Source: Streptomyces vinaceus | GTDB lineage: Bacteria > Actinomycetota > Actinomycetes > Streptomycetales > Streptomycetaceae | Length of the DNA stretch: 64,000 nt | Direction: 5' to 3' | NCBI RefSeq assembly: GCF_008704935.1 | Contig: NZ_CP023692.1 | Coordinates: 2,613,001-2,677,000 of the forward strand | In this document: positions 53,594 to 62,482 of the stretch, piece after piece | Layout: the number at the start of each line of letters is the position of its first letter | Position numbering within the stretch: the stretch's first letter is position 1 | Notes under the pieces: model-generated | Databases searched by the model: none | Told to the model about the DNA's origin: nothing | The model's input: the letters and a program-made list of their open reading frames with translations, nothing else | Translations under genes and position numbers: made by a program

Positions 53594-55759
53594 CTACGCG
53601 TCGTCAGCATCCCCGGCCCCAGGGTCCTGACCTGCACAGATGGCCAGGACCTCGGCCCCGTACCGGTCGAGCTTGCGGCGGCCGACTCCAGAGATCATCG
53701 AGAGCTCGCCCTCCTCGGACGGCTGGGCCTCGGCGATCGCGACGAGCGTCTTGTCCGTGAACACGCAGTACGCGGGCAGTCCCTGCTCCTTCGCCTGGTC
53801 CGCCCGCCACTCGCGCAGGCGCTCGTAGATGCCCTCGTCCATGTCGGACGGGCAGTCCTCACAGCGCATCAGCTTCAGCTCGCCGGCCTCGGTGAGGGTC
53901 CTGCCGCAGACCCGGCACAGCGTCGGCCCGCGGTGCCCGCGCTTGCGGGCCCCTCTCTCGGCCGGGGCGCCCGGCCGGCTTCCCGGGGCCGCAGAGCCCG
54001 GCCGCAGGCCGTTCAGGAAGCGGCTGGGGCGTCGGGAGGGCCGGCCGCCCGGAGCCCGGGAGAGGGCCCAGGAGAGCGTCAGGTGCAGCCGCGCCCGGGT
54101 GACGCCGACATAGAGCAGCCGGCGCTCCTCCTCGACCTGCTCGTCGGTCTTGGCGTACGTGATCGGCAGCATGCCGTCGGTGAGCCCGGCCAGGAACACG
54201 GCGTCCCACTCCAGGCCCTTGGCGGCGTGCAGGGAGGCGAGGGTGACGCCCTGGACGGTCGGGGCGTGCTGGGCGGCCCTGCGCTCGTCCAGCTCGACGG
54301 TCAGGTCCGCCAGCGTCGCGCCCGGGCGGCCGCGGGCGAAGTCCTCGGCGAGCCGGACCAGGGCGGCCACCGACTCCCACTGGTCGCGCACGGCCCCCGA
54401 GCCGGCGGGCGGCTCGGTGGTCCAGCCGGTGGAGCTGAGCACGGCCCGCACCTGGGAGCCGAGCTCGACGACGTCGTCGAGCAGCGGGTCGTTGCCCCCG
54501 GAGCGGGCGGCGCCGCGCAGGGCCAGGATCGCCTTCTGCACCTCGGCGCGCTCGAAGAACCGCTCGGCGCCGCGCAGCTGGTACGGGACGCCGGCGTCGG
54601 CGAGGGCCTGCTCGTAGATCTCGGACTGGGCGTTGATGCGGTAGAGCACGGCGATCTCGCCGGCCGGAACGCCCGCCGCGATCAGGTCCCGGATGCGCAG
54701 GGCGACGCCCTCGGCCTCGGCGGGCTCGTCCGGGTACTCGGCGTAGACCGGGTCGGGGCCGGGCTCGCGCTGCGAGACCAGCTCCAGGCGGTGCTCGGCG
54801 GCGCGGCCCCTGGCCTGGGCCAGGAGCCCGTTGGCGAGGTGGACCACCTGGGGGGTGGAGCGGTAGTCGCGGACCAGCTTGACCAGGGTGGCCTGCGGAT
54901 AGCGGGTGCGGAAGTTCAGCAGGTGGTCGGGGGTGGCCCCGGTGAAGGAGTAGATCGTCTGGCTGGCGTCGCCGACGACGCAGAGGCTGTCGCGCTCGCC
55001 GAGCCACAGGTCGAGCAGCCGCTGCTGGAGCGGGCTGACGTCCTGGTACTCGTCCACCACGAAGTGCTGGTACTGGGTGCGGATCTGCTCGGCGATGTCG
55101 TGGCGGTCCTGGAGGATGCCCACCGTGAGGAGCAGCACGTCCTCGAAGTCGATCATGCCGCGGTCGCGCTTGAGCTGCTCGTACGTCCCGTAGATCTGGG
55201 CGATCTCCGCCATGTCCCGGGGGGCCTCGCGGCCCGCCTTCAGGGCGGCCGCCGGATAGTCGGAGGGGACGGTCTGGGTGACCTTCGCCCACTCGATCTC
55301 ACCGGTGACATCGCGCAGCTCGCCCCGGTCGAGCCGGATGCGGCAGCGGGCGCCGGCCTCGGCGACGAACTGGATCTTGCGTTCGAGGAGCCGGGGCACC
55401 TCGCCGCCGATCGCCTTGGGCCAGAAGTACTGGAGCTGGCGCAGGGCGGCGGAGTGGAACGTCCGCGCCTGCACCCCGCCCGCGCCCAGGGAGCGCAGGC
55501 GGCCGCGCATCTCGCCGGCGGCGCGGTTGGTGAACGTGACGGCCAGCACGCTGGCCGGCATGAGCTGGCCCGAACGCACCCCGTAGGCGATCCGGTGGGT
55601 GATCGCGCGGGTCTTGCCCGTGCCCGCGCCCGCCAGCACGCACACCGGCCCGCGCAGGGTCGTCGCGACCTCGCGCTGCTCGGGGTCCAGGCCCAGGAGC
55701 ACCGCGTCGGCCGAGTCCGCGCCGGCGGGGAAGGAGGGGAGGTGCGTTGCTGATGTCAC
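53594..55759 (-). CDS. uvrD2: SF1 DNA helicase UvrD2 with HRDC domain
   Basis: A helicase of about 721 residues of the UvrD/PcrA superfamily. Walker A is GAGTGKTRAITHR, Walker B VVDEYQDVS, and motif VI VGVTRARLHL. Following the motor are a tetracysteine zinc motif (CRVCG...CEDC) and a C-terminal HRDC domain (ISGVGRRKLDRYG), the UvrD2 arrangement of actinobacteria. GTG 55759 (VTSATHLPSF) is the likely start; the frame stays open to 55819. It is divergent from the mycoredoxin gene, as in mycobacteria where uvrD2 and the mycoredoxin gene are neighbours. Confidence 0.92.
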   Translation of the reverse strand: MTSATHLPSFPAGADSADAVLLGLDPEQREVATTLRGPVCVLAGAGTGKTRAITHRIAYGVRSGQLMPASVLAVTFTNRAAGEMRGRLRSLGAGGVQARTFHSAALRQLQYFWPKAIGGEVPRLLERKIQFVAEAGARCRIRLDRGELRDVTGEIEWAKVTQTVPSDYPAAALKAGREAPRDMAEIAQIYGTYEQLKRDRGMIDFEDVLLLTVGILQDRHDIAEQIRTQYQHFVVDEYQDVSPLQQRLLDLWLGERDSLCVVGDASQTIYSFTGATPDHLLNFRTRYPQATLVKLVRDYRSTPQVVHLANGLLAQARGRAAEHRLELVSQREPGPDPVYAEYPDEPAEAEGVALRIRDLIAAGVPAGEIAVLYRINAQSEIYEQALADAGVPYQLRGAERFFERAEVQKAILALRGAARSGGNDPLLDDVVELGSQVRAVLSSTGWTTEPPAGSGAVRDQWESVAALVRLAEDFARGRPGATLADLTVELDERRAAQHAPTVQGVTLASLHAAKGLEWDAVFLAGLTDGMLPITYAKTDEQVEEERRLLYVGVTRARLHLTLSWALSRAPGGRPSRRPSRFLNGLRPGSAAPGSRPGAPAERGARKRGHRGPTLCRVCGRTLTEAGELKLMRCEDCPSDMDEGIYERLREWRADQAKEQGLPAYCVFTDKTLVAIAEAQPSEEGELSMISGVGRRKLDRYGAEVLAICAGQDPGAGDADDA

Positions 55760-55874
55760 CCCGCCATGCTGCCAGGTCCCGAGGGGCGGACGGGAAACTT
55801 GTCCACAGGGTGCGCGCATTCGTCACACGGTCCCACTTGACGTACTGCGAGGTCCCGGCCGTAGCGCGGGTACG

Positions 55875-55900
55875 GGAATGGCCCCGGGGTCCCGTACGTT
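55875..55900 (+). promoter_or_regulatory. SigR-type promoter of the mycoredoxin gene
   Basis: GGAAT (55875-55879), exactly 18 bases, GTT (55898-55900): an exact match to the SigR consensus. It lies 43 bases before the mycoredoxin start. A weaker CGAAT-N19-GTT points the other way (55796-55822) towards uvrD2. Confidence 0.88.
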
Positions 55901-55942
55901 CGAGTACTCGGACCACCCAGACCCCACAGAGGAGAGCGCAGC

Positions 55943-56203
55943 ATGCAGGACACGGGTTCCGTCACGATGTACAGCACGACCTGGTGCGGCTACTGCCGCC
56001 GGCTGAAGACCCAGCTGGACCGGGAAGGCATCGCGTACAACGAGATCAACATCGAGCTGGACCCGGAGTCCGCGGCGTTCGTCGAGAAGGCGAACGGCGG
56101 CAACCAGACGGTCCCGACCGTGCTCGTGAAGTCCGCCGCCGGCGCCGAGTCGGTCATGACGAACCCGAGCCTGGCCCAGGTCAAGCAGGCCCTGGCCGTC
56201 TGA
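55943..56203 (+). CDS. mrx1: Mycoredoxin (glutaredoxin-like)
   Basis: An 86-residue thioredoxin-fold oxidoreductase with an active site CGYC (Cys15-Cys18) in STTWCGYCRR and the cis-Pro in QTVPTVLVKS. The length and motif fit actinobacterial Mrx1, which reduces mycothiol-protein mixed disulfides. GAGGAGAG precedes the ATG. A SigR-type promoter just upstream ties it to the thiol stress response, in agreement with its job. The gene ends before a terminator and the convergent nudC. Confidence 0.93.
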   Translation: MQDTGSVTMYSTTWCGYCRRLKTQLDREGIAYNEINIELDPESAAFVEKANGGNQTVPTVLVKSAAGAESVMTNPSLAQVKQALAV

Positions 56204-56232
56204 GCCGCGTCCCGGCGCACTGCGCGACAGAG

Positions 56233-56256
56233 AGGCCCCCGCCGTGGCGGGGGCCT
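56233..56256. terminator. Terminator between mycoredoxin and nudC
   Basis: AGGCCCCCGCC (56233-56243) and GGCGGGGGCCT (56246-56256), followed by TCTGC. The realistic form has a 4-base loop (CGTG) and a 10-bp stem. It lies 29 bases past the mycoredoxin stop. Confidence 0.85.
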
Positions 56257-56321
56257 TCTGCATGCCGTCTGCGTGTCTTCTGCGGGCGCGGGCGGACCGG
56301 CGCCCCGCCGTGTGAGAAGCC

Positions 56322-57251
56322 TTACGCCGCCGCGCGCGGCAGCGGCTCCCCGTACCAGCGCTCGACAAGCCGGGCCGCGATCGAGATCCCCGACGGGGGC
56401 AGCATCTCGCCCGACTCGAACGCGGCGCGCAGCTCCTCGCGGGAGAACCAGCGGGCCTCCTGGATCTCCTCCCCGTCGACCGTGATCTCGGTGGTCGTGG
56501 CGCGCGCCGTGAAACCGAGCATGAGGCTGTACGGGAACGGCCAGGGCTGGCTGGCGACGTACTCGACCTCGCCGACCCTGATGCCCGCCTCCTCCCACAC
56601 CTCGCGCACGACCGACTGCTCGATCGACTCGCCCGGCTCCACGAACCCGGCCAGCGTCGAGAAGCGCCCCTCCGGCCAGTGCACCTGGCGGCCCAGCAGC
56701 GCGCGGTCGTGCTCGTCGGTGACCAGCATGATCACCGCCGGGTCGGTGCGCGGGTAGTGCTCGGCGCCGCAGCCCGGGCAGCGGCGGATGTGCCCGGCGG
56801 CCGCGACCACCGTGCGCTCGCCGCAGCGCGAGCAGAAGCGGTGCATCCGCTGCCAGTTCTCCAGCGCCACGGCGTGCACCATCAGCCCGGCGTCGCGCGG
56901 GGACAGCAGCAGCCCGGCCTCGCGCAGGCCGGCCGGGCGGGCCGACTGGTCCATCCGGCCTGGCAGGGAGTCCTTCTGGAGCGCGAAGTACCGTACGCCG
57001 TCGTCGTCGGTGCCCAGGAAATAGCGGTGCGTCTCGGTGACCGGGGCCTCGAAGGCCGGGGTCATGACGATTCCGGTGCCGCCGTCGGGGGTGTCGTCGA
57101 TCAGGACCTGACCGCCGGAGACCACGAAGACGCGGGTCGTCGGGTGGCTCCAGGCGGCCGCGAGCCAGGCCTCGTCGAGGCGGTGGTGCGCGGCCCGGTC
57201 GATTCCGCTGGGCGCGGCGAGCGAGATCGGGTGCTCGGTATGGGTGCTCAC
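56322..57251 (-). CDS. nudC: NAD(+) diphosphatase / NADH pyrophosphatase
   Basis: A 309-residue NudC with an N-terminal domain, a zinc ribbon (CSRCG...CPGCG), the Nudix box (AGFVEPGESIEQSVVREVWEEAGI) and the NudC signature SQPWPFPYS shortly after it. It hydrolyses NAD(H) and removes NAD caps from RNA. GTG 57251 is taken as the start with GGAAG six bases upstream. A TTG at 57263 is less likely. Confidence 0.93.
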   Translation of the reverse strand: MSTHTEHPISLAAPSGIDRAAHHRLDEAWLAAAWSHPTTRVFVVSGGQVLIDDTPDGGTGIVMTPAFEAPVTETHRYFLGTDDDGVRYFALQKDSLPGRMDQSARPAGLREAGLLLSPRDAGLMVHAVALENWQRMHRFCSRCGERTVVAAAGHIRRCPGCGAEHYPRTDPAVIMLVTDEHDRALLGRQVHWPEGRFSTLAGFVEPGESIEQSVVREVWEEAGIRVGEVEYVASQPWPFPYSLMLGFTARATTTEITVDGEEIQEARWFSREELRAAFESGEMLPPSGISIAARLVERWYGEPLPRAAA

Positions 57252-57306
57252 AGGTACTTCCAACTCCCCCGGTGGTGGGACAGGCAGGCTCGGTGACTCG
57301 GTACGT

Positions 57307-57370
57307 GTGGTGCGTGGTGCGTGGTGCTGGTGCTGTGCTCGGGGCGTGGTGCCCGGCGCGTGGTGCGTGC
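57307..57370. repeat. Degenerate GTGGTGCGTG repeat
   Basis: Several imperfect copies of GTGGTGC/GTGGTGCGTG lie in the gap between the M20 peptidase stop and the nudC start. The pattern is low in complexity and not coding. No function is visible. Confidence 0.6.
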
Positions 57371-57371
57371 G

Positions 57372-58787
57372 TCAGGCGGGTCGGCCGTGGGAGGCGGCCA
57401 GGTCGCCCCACAGGTAGGCGGCCGTCTCGACCCCCTTGAGCAGCAGGTCCAGCTCGACCTTCTCGTTCGGCGAGTGCCAGCCGTCCGACGGCACGGAGAT
57501 GCCGAGGAACAGGACGGGCGCCCCCAGGACGTCCTGGAGGTCGGCCGCCGGTCCGGAGCCACCCTCGCGGGTGAAGCGGACCTTCTCGCCGAACGCCCGC
57601 CCCATGGCCCGTACGACCGACTGCAGCGCCGGGTGGTCCAGCGGGGTCAGGCAGGGCCGGGTGGGGGCGCCGAAGACGATGGAGTGCCGGATCCCGTCCG
57701 GGACCCGCGCCGCGACCCAGTCCCGCACGGCCGCCTCGACCTCGTACGGGTCCTGCCCCGACACCAGGCGGAACGACAGCTTCAGGTGGGCGGAGGCGGG
57801 CACGATGGTCTTGCCGCCGGGGCCCTGGTAGCCGCCGCCGATGCCGTTGACCTCGGCGGTCGGCCGGGCCCAGACCCGCTCCAGGGTGGAGTAGCCCTTC
57901 TCGCCCGCCGCCGCGTGCGATTTGGCCGTGCGCAGCCACTCGGACTCGTCGAACGGGAGCTCGGCGATGAGCGCCCGCTCCTCGTCCGTGAGCTCGGCGA
58001 TGTTGTCGTAGAAGCCGGGGATGGTGACCCGCTCGTCGGCGTCGTGCAGCGCCGCGACCAGGCGGGCGGCGACGGTGGCCGGGTTGGGCACGGCCCCGCC
58101 GAAGGCGCCGGAGTGGATGTCCTGGTCCGGCCCGTGCAGGTCGATCTCGCAGTCGGCGACGCCGCGCATGCCGGTGCAGACGGTGGGCGTGGTCTCGGAC
58201 CACATGCCGGTGTCGGAGACGATCACCACGTCGGCGGCGAGGCGCCGCGCCTCGCGCTCGACGAGGGCGCGGAAGTTCGGGGAGCCGGACTCCTCCTCGC
58301 CCTCGACGATCAGCTTGAGGTGCACGGCCGGGGCCTCGGCGCCGGTGGCCGCCAGGTGGGCCCGTACGCCGAGGGTGTGGAAGAAGACCTGGCCCTTGTC
58401 GTCGGCGGCGCCGCGCGCGTACATGCGCCCTTCGCGGATCACCGGCTCGAAGGGGTCGGTGTGCCAGCCGTCGGCGACGGCGGCGGGCTGCACGTCGTGG
58501 TGCCCGTACACGAGCACGGTCGGGGCGTCCGGGTCCGAGCTCGGCCACTCGGCGAAGACGGCGGGCGCGCCGGCGGTCGGCCAGACCTCCGTGACGGGGA
58601 AGCCGGTCTCCTTGAGCTTGGCGGCGAGCCATTCGGCGCTGCGGCGTACGTCGTCCGCGTGCTCGGGCTGGGCCGAGACGGAGGGGATGCGCAGCCACTC
58701 GGCGAGGTCTTCGAGGAAGGCGGCGCGGTGGGCGTCGATGTACGTGCGGACGGTGCGGACGACGCTGTCCGCCGGGGTTTCGCTCAT
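57372..58787 (-). CDS. M20-family dipeptidase
   Basis: A 471-residue metallopeptidase of the M20/M25/M40 family. Metal-site motifs: GHHDVQP (His, Asp), ARGAADDKGQ (Asp), EGEEESGS (general base Glu) and SDTGMW. The lid/dimer domain follows (DIHSGAFGG), and the C-terminal ligand site is within SPNEKVELD. It has the length of cytosolic dipeptidases (CNDP-like). The start is ATG 58787 (MSETPADSV). It precedes nudC in the same direction with 120 bases between. Confidence 0.9.
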   Translation of the reverse strand: MSETPADSVVRTVRTYIDAHRAAFLEDLAEWLRIPSVSAQPEHADDVRRSAEWLAAKLKETGFPVTEVWPTAGAPAVFAEWPSSDPDAPTVLVYGHHDVQPAAVADGWHTDPFEPVIREGRMYARGAADDKGQVFFHTLGVRAHLAATGAEAPAVHLKLIVEGEEESGSPNFRALVEREARRLAADVVIVSDTGMWSETTPTVCTGMRGVADCEIDLHGPDQDIHSGAFGGAVPNPATVAARLVAALHDADERVTIPGFYDNIAELTDEERALIAELPFDESEWLRTAKSHAAAGEKGYSTLERVWARPTAEVNGIGGGYQGPGGKTIVPASAHLKLSFRLVSGQDPYEVEAAVRDWVAARVPDGIRHSIVFGAPTRPCLTPLDHPALQSVVRAMGRAFGEKVRFTREGGSGPAADLQDVLGAPVLFLGISVPSDGWHSPNEKVELDLLLKGVETAAYLWGDLAASHGRPA

Positions 58788-58797
58788 GCCTACGAGC

Positions 58798-61700
58798 CTA
58801 ACTGCCGGGGTGCTGGTCACTGTCCGTGTCCGTTTTGCCTTGGAGGATCCGCTCAAGACGGTCCCGGCCGGGCAGGTCGCGAGGGCGGATCACGCGGCCG
58901 GAGCGGACGTGGAGGAAGGCGGCGGTGACCCGGTCGAGGGGCGTGCCGGTGGCTTCCGCCCAGGCGAGGCGGTACACGGCGAGCTGGAGCGGGTCGGCTT
59001 CGGTGGTGCGGCCGGTCTTCCAGTCGACGATCTCGTACGAGCCGTCCTCGCCGCGGTACACGGCGTCGATCCGGCCGCGGATGACGCGGCCGGCGAGCGT
59101 GAGCTGGACGGGCGCCTCCATCCGGTACGGGGTGCGGTCGGCGTACTCGCTGCGCTCGAAGGCCGCCTTGAGGGAGTCGAGGTCGGCCTCGTCGACGATG
59201 TCCTGGTCGGAGCCGGGCAGCTCGGTCGCGGGGTCGAGGACGTCGAGGAGCGGCAGCGGGAGCTCGTCGAAGCGGGACTCGACCCAGGCGTGGAAGCGCG
59301 TGCCCTGGCGCGCCGCGGGCTGCGGGGGCTTGGGCATGGGGCGGGCGAGGTCGCGTGCGAAGCCCTCCTCGTCGGCGGCGAGGCGCAGGAGCTGGCTGGC
59401 GGAGAGGGCGGCCGGCAGCTCGACGTCGCGCACGGCGACGCGGGCCCGCAGGAGCTCGCCCTCCAGCGCTTCGAGGTCCCGGTCCCAGGACGCGACGGCG
59501 CGGGCCTCTTCGGGGGTGAGGCCGCTGCGGGCGCCCGTACGGGGGGTGCGGGGCCGGTCGCCGGGCGGCGGACCGGGGCGGTGGCCGGCGCCGCCGTCGT
59601 ACGGGGCGGGGACCCCGGGCGGCGGGGTCGGGCCGGACGCCGGCTCCTCGGCCCGGGGGTCCCCGGCCGTCGGGCCGGGCGTCGGCTCCTCGGCCCAGGG
59701 GTCCTCGGGCCACGGGTCCTCGCCCCACGGGTCCTCGGCCCAGGGCTCCTCGGCCCGGAGGCCTTCACCGGTGCGGGGGTGCGGGACGGTCGCCGCGTCC
59801 GCCGCCCAGAGGTCGCCTCCGTCCGGCTCCTCGGCGTACGACGGGTCCTCGCAGTGCGGGGGCCAGAGGTAGGCCTCCGGGGCCGGGGCCGGCCCGGGAG
59901 CGGCCAGGTGGGCTTCGACGAGGGCCGCCGCCTCGCGGCGCAGCCGGAGGGATTCCGGGTCCAGGGGCAGGGGCCAGGACCGGTCCGGGGTGGACTCCGT
60001 GGCGAGGGACGGGTTCTCCGCGTCGGCGTCCGGCTCGGGCGCCCAGACCTCGATCTCCCCGTTGCCCGCCGCGCAGTGGTCGTGGAGGGAGGTCAGGAAC
60101 GGCGACGGACCCCGGCGCCTCTTCTGCGTCGGGCCCCACCAGTGCCCCGACGCCAGCAGGAGCGTGCGGGGGCGGGTGAACGTCACGTAGCCCAGGCGGA
60201 GTTCCTCCACCGCCTTGTGCTCCTTCAGGGCGGACTTGAACGCCTTCAGGCCCGCCGAGGTCCACGCCGGGTCGTCCGGGAGGGTCGCCGCGTCACCGCG
60301 CAGTCCGTACGGCAGGACCTTCGCGTACGAGGTCCACGGCTCCGGGGCCTTCTCCTTCGGGAACGAGCCGGCGCACAGGTCCGGGACCACCACCACGTCC
60401 CACTCCAGCCCCTTGGACTTGTGGGCGGTGAGCACCTTCACCGTGTTCTCCCCGCCGGGCAGCGCGTGGTCCAGGCCCTTCTCGTACTGGACCGCCGTGC
60501 GCAGGAAACCGAGGAAGGCCAGCAAGGACGCCTCCCCGTCCAGGGAGGCGAAGCCGGCCGCCACGTCCAGGAAGCCGGACAGCGATTCGCGGCGCCGGGC
60601 CGCCAGCGCGTGCGGCGAGGCCGACAGCTCCACCTCCAGGCCGGTCGCGGCCAGCACCCGGTGCAGTACGTCCATCAGCGGGTCCGCGAGCGAACGCCGC
60701 AGGTCGCGCAGTTCCTGGGCCAGGTGCGCGAAGCGGACCCGGGCCTCGGGGGAGAACGGGAGGTCGTCGGAGGCGGCCGCGGAACCGTCGAGGAACGTCT
60801 CCAGCGCGTCCGCCAGGGAGACGACCTCCGCCGGGTCCACGCCCTCCACCGCCGCCGCGAGCCGCTCGTCCGGATCCACCTCGCCCGGCGTACGGCCGAT
60901 CAGCTGCCGTGCCCGGCGCCCCAGCAGGGCCAGGTCGCGCGCGCCGATCCGCCATCGCGGGCCGATGAGCAGCCGGACCAGCGAGGCGTTGGCCCCCGGG
61001 TCCTGGAGCACCTCGCACACCGCGACCAGGTCCGCGACCTCCGGCAGGTGCAGCAGTCCGGACAGCCCGACGACCTCCACCGGCACGTCCCGGGCCACCA
61101 GGACGGCCTGGATCTGCGCGAAGTCCCGGGCCGACCGGCACAGCACCGCGATCTCGCGCGGCTCGGTCCCCGTACGGACCAGGTGCGCGACCGAGTCCGC
61201 CAGCCACTCCAGCTCCTCGGCGTGGGTGTCCAGCAGCGCGCAGCGCACGGAGCCGGCCCGCTCCTCCCCCGGCGCCGCCCGCAGGGCCTCGACGCCCTCG
61301 TGCATCGAGCGCAGCGGCGCGGCCAGCTCGTTGGCCAGGTCGAGGAGGCGGCCGCCGCTGCGCCGGTTCTCGCTCAGCGAGAACCGCGTCGCCGGGCGCC
61401 CGTCGGCGTGCGGGAAGTGCTCGGGGAAGTCGTCCAGGTTGGCCACGGACGCGCCGCGCCAGCCGTAGATCGCCTGGCAGGGGTCGCCGACGGCGGTCAC
61501 CGCGTGTCCGCTGCCCCCGCCGAACAGGCCGGACAGCAGCAGCCGCTGGGCCACCGAGGTGTCCTGGTACTCGTCGAGCAGGACCACCTTGAACTCCTCG
61601 CGCAGCAGCTCCCCCACCTCGGGCCGGGTGGTGGCGAGCTGCGCGGAGAGGGCTATCTGGTCGCTGAAGTCGAGCAGGTCGCGGGAGCGTTTGGCGGTGC

Positions 61701-62400
61701 GGTAGCGCTCGGTCAGCTCCAGCAGTTCGAGGCGGCCGCGCACGGCCTCGGGGACCTTGCGCAGGTCTTCGTTGGTGAGCTTGGCGCCCGCGAGGGTGTC
61801 GAGGAGCTCCGTGTCGTACGCGCGCAGCTCGGCCGGGGTCACCAGGTGCTCGGAGAGTTCCCCGTCGAGCGCGAGCAGGTCGCTGACCAGGTCGGGGACG
61901 GATTTGGTGAGCGCCGGGTACGGGCCGGGCGCCTCGCGGAGCACGCGCGCGGCCAGCTGGAAGCGGGTGGCGTCGGCGAGGAGGCGGGCGCTGGGCTCCA
62001 GCCCGATGCGCAGGCCGTGGTCGGCCAGGAGCTGGCCGGCGAAGGCGTGGTACGTGGAGATGCGCGGCTCGCCGCCGGCCGCGTCGGCCTCGGTCGGCGA
62101 AGGGTCCGGGTCCGTGATGCCGGCCCGCGCCAGGGCCTTGCGCACGCGCTCCGCGAGCTCGGCGGCGGCCTTGTTGGTGAACGTCAGGCCGAGGACCTGC
62201 TCGGGGGCGACCGCTCCGGTGCCGACCAGCCAGACGACGCGGGCGGCCATGACGGTGGTCTTGCCGGAGCCGGCGCCGGCCACGATGACCTGGGGGGCGG
62301 CGGGGGCGGTGATGCAGGCCAGCTGTTCGGGCGTGAAGGGGATGCCGAGGAGCTCCTTGAGCTGCTCGGGGTCGGTGAGGACGGACGGACGCGCGGACAC
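58798..62400 (-). CDS. adnB: ATP-dependent helicase-nuclease subunit (AdnB-like)
   Basis: A 1,200-residue UvrD/RecB-like fusion protein. The N-terminal SF1 motor is complete: GAGSGKTTVM (42-51), LLDEYQDTS and VGDPCQAIYGWRG. The C-terminal RecB-type nuclease has QGTRFHAWVE, IRGRID and IVDWKTG. A Pro/Glu/Asp-rich linker with repeats lies between them. By order relative to uvrD2, mycoredoxin and nudC it corresponds to mycobacterial AdnB (lead motor) of the AdnAB double-strand break resection machine, which replaces RecBCD in many actinobacteria. It lies 82 bases downstream of adnA. Confidence 0.88.
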   Translation of the reverse strand: MSARPSVLTDPEQLKELLGIPFTPEQLACITAPAAPQVIVAGAGSGKTTVMAARVVWLVGTGAVAPEQVLGLTFTNKAAAELAERVRKALARAGITDPDPSPTEADAAGGEPRISTYHAFAGQLLADHGLRIGLEPSARLLADATRFQLAARVLREAPGPYPALTKSVPDLVSDLLALDGELSEHLVTPAELRAYDTELLDTLAGAKLTNEDLRKVPEAVRGRLELLELTERYRTAKRSRDLLDFSDQIALSAQLATTRPEVGELLREEFKVVLLDEYQDTSVAQRLLLSGLFGGGSGHAVTAVGDPCQAIYGWRGASVANLDDFPEHFPHADGRPATRFSLSENRRSGGRLLDLANELAAPLRSMHEGVEALRAAPGEERAGSVRCALLDTHAEELEWLADSVAHLVRTGTEPREIAVLCRSARDFAQIQAVLVARDVPVEVVGLSGLLHLPEVADLVAVCEVLQDPGANASLVRLLIGPRWRIGARDLALLGRRARQLIGRTPGEVDPDERLAAAVEGVDPAEVVSLADALETFLDGSAAASDDLPFSPEARVRFAHLAQELRDLRRSLADPLMDVLHRVLAATGLEVELSASPHALAARRRESLSGFLDVAAGFASLDGEASLLAFLGFLRTAVQYEKGLDHALPGGENTVKVLTAHKSKGLEWDVVVVPDLCAGSFPKEKAPEPWTSYAKVLPYGLRGDAATLPDDPAWTSAGLKAFKSALKEHKAVEELRLGYVTFTRPRTLLLASGHWWGPTQKRRRGPSPFLTSLHDHCAAGNGEIEVWAPEPDADAENPSLATESTPDRSWPLPLDPESLRLRREAAALVEAHLAAPGPAPAPEAYLWPPHCEDPSYAEEPDGGDLWAADAATVPHPRTGEGLRAEEPWAEDPWGEDPWPEDPWAEEPTPGPTAGDPRAEEPASGPTPPPGVPAPYDGGAGHRPGPPPGDRPRTPRTGARSGLTPEEARAVASWDRDLEALEGELLRARVAVRDVELPAALSASQLLRLAADEEGFARDLARPMPKPPQPAARQGTRFHAWVESRFDELPLPLLDVLDPATELPGSDQDIVDEADLDSLKAAFERSEYADRTPYRMEAPVQLTLAGRVIRGRIDAVYRGEDGSYEIVDWKTGRTTEADPLQLAVYRLAWAEATGTPLDRVTAAFLHVRSGRVIRPRDLPGRDRLERILQGKTDTDSDQHPGS
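59686..59760 (-). repeat. Five 15-bp tandem repeats in the adnB linker
   Basis: Five successive 15-bp units, of the type GTCCTCGGCCCAGGG, encode the repeat PW(A/G/P)E(D/E) on the minus strand (WAEDPWGEDPWPEDPWAEEP). They lie in the disordered linker between the helicase and nuclease domains and probably vary in copy number between strains. Confidence 0.9.
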
Positions 62401-62482
62401 GTGAAGAGGCTAACCCGACCCACCGACACTCCCGGCCGCCGTCTCACCGTCCGGTCGGTCGGTGGCCGGCGAGCGGAACGGC

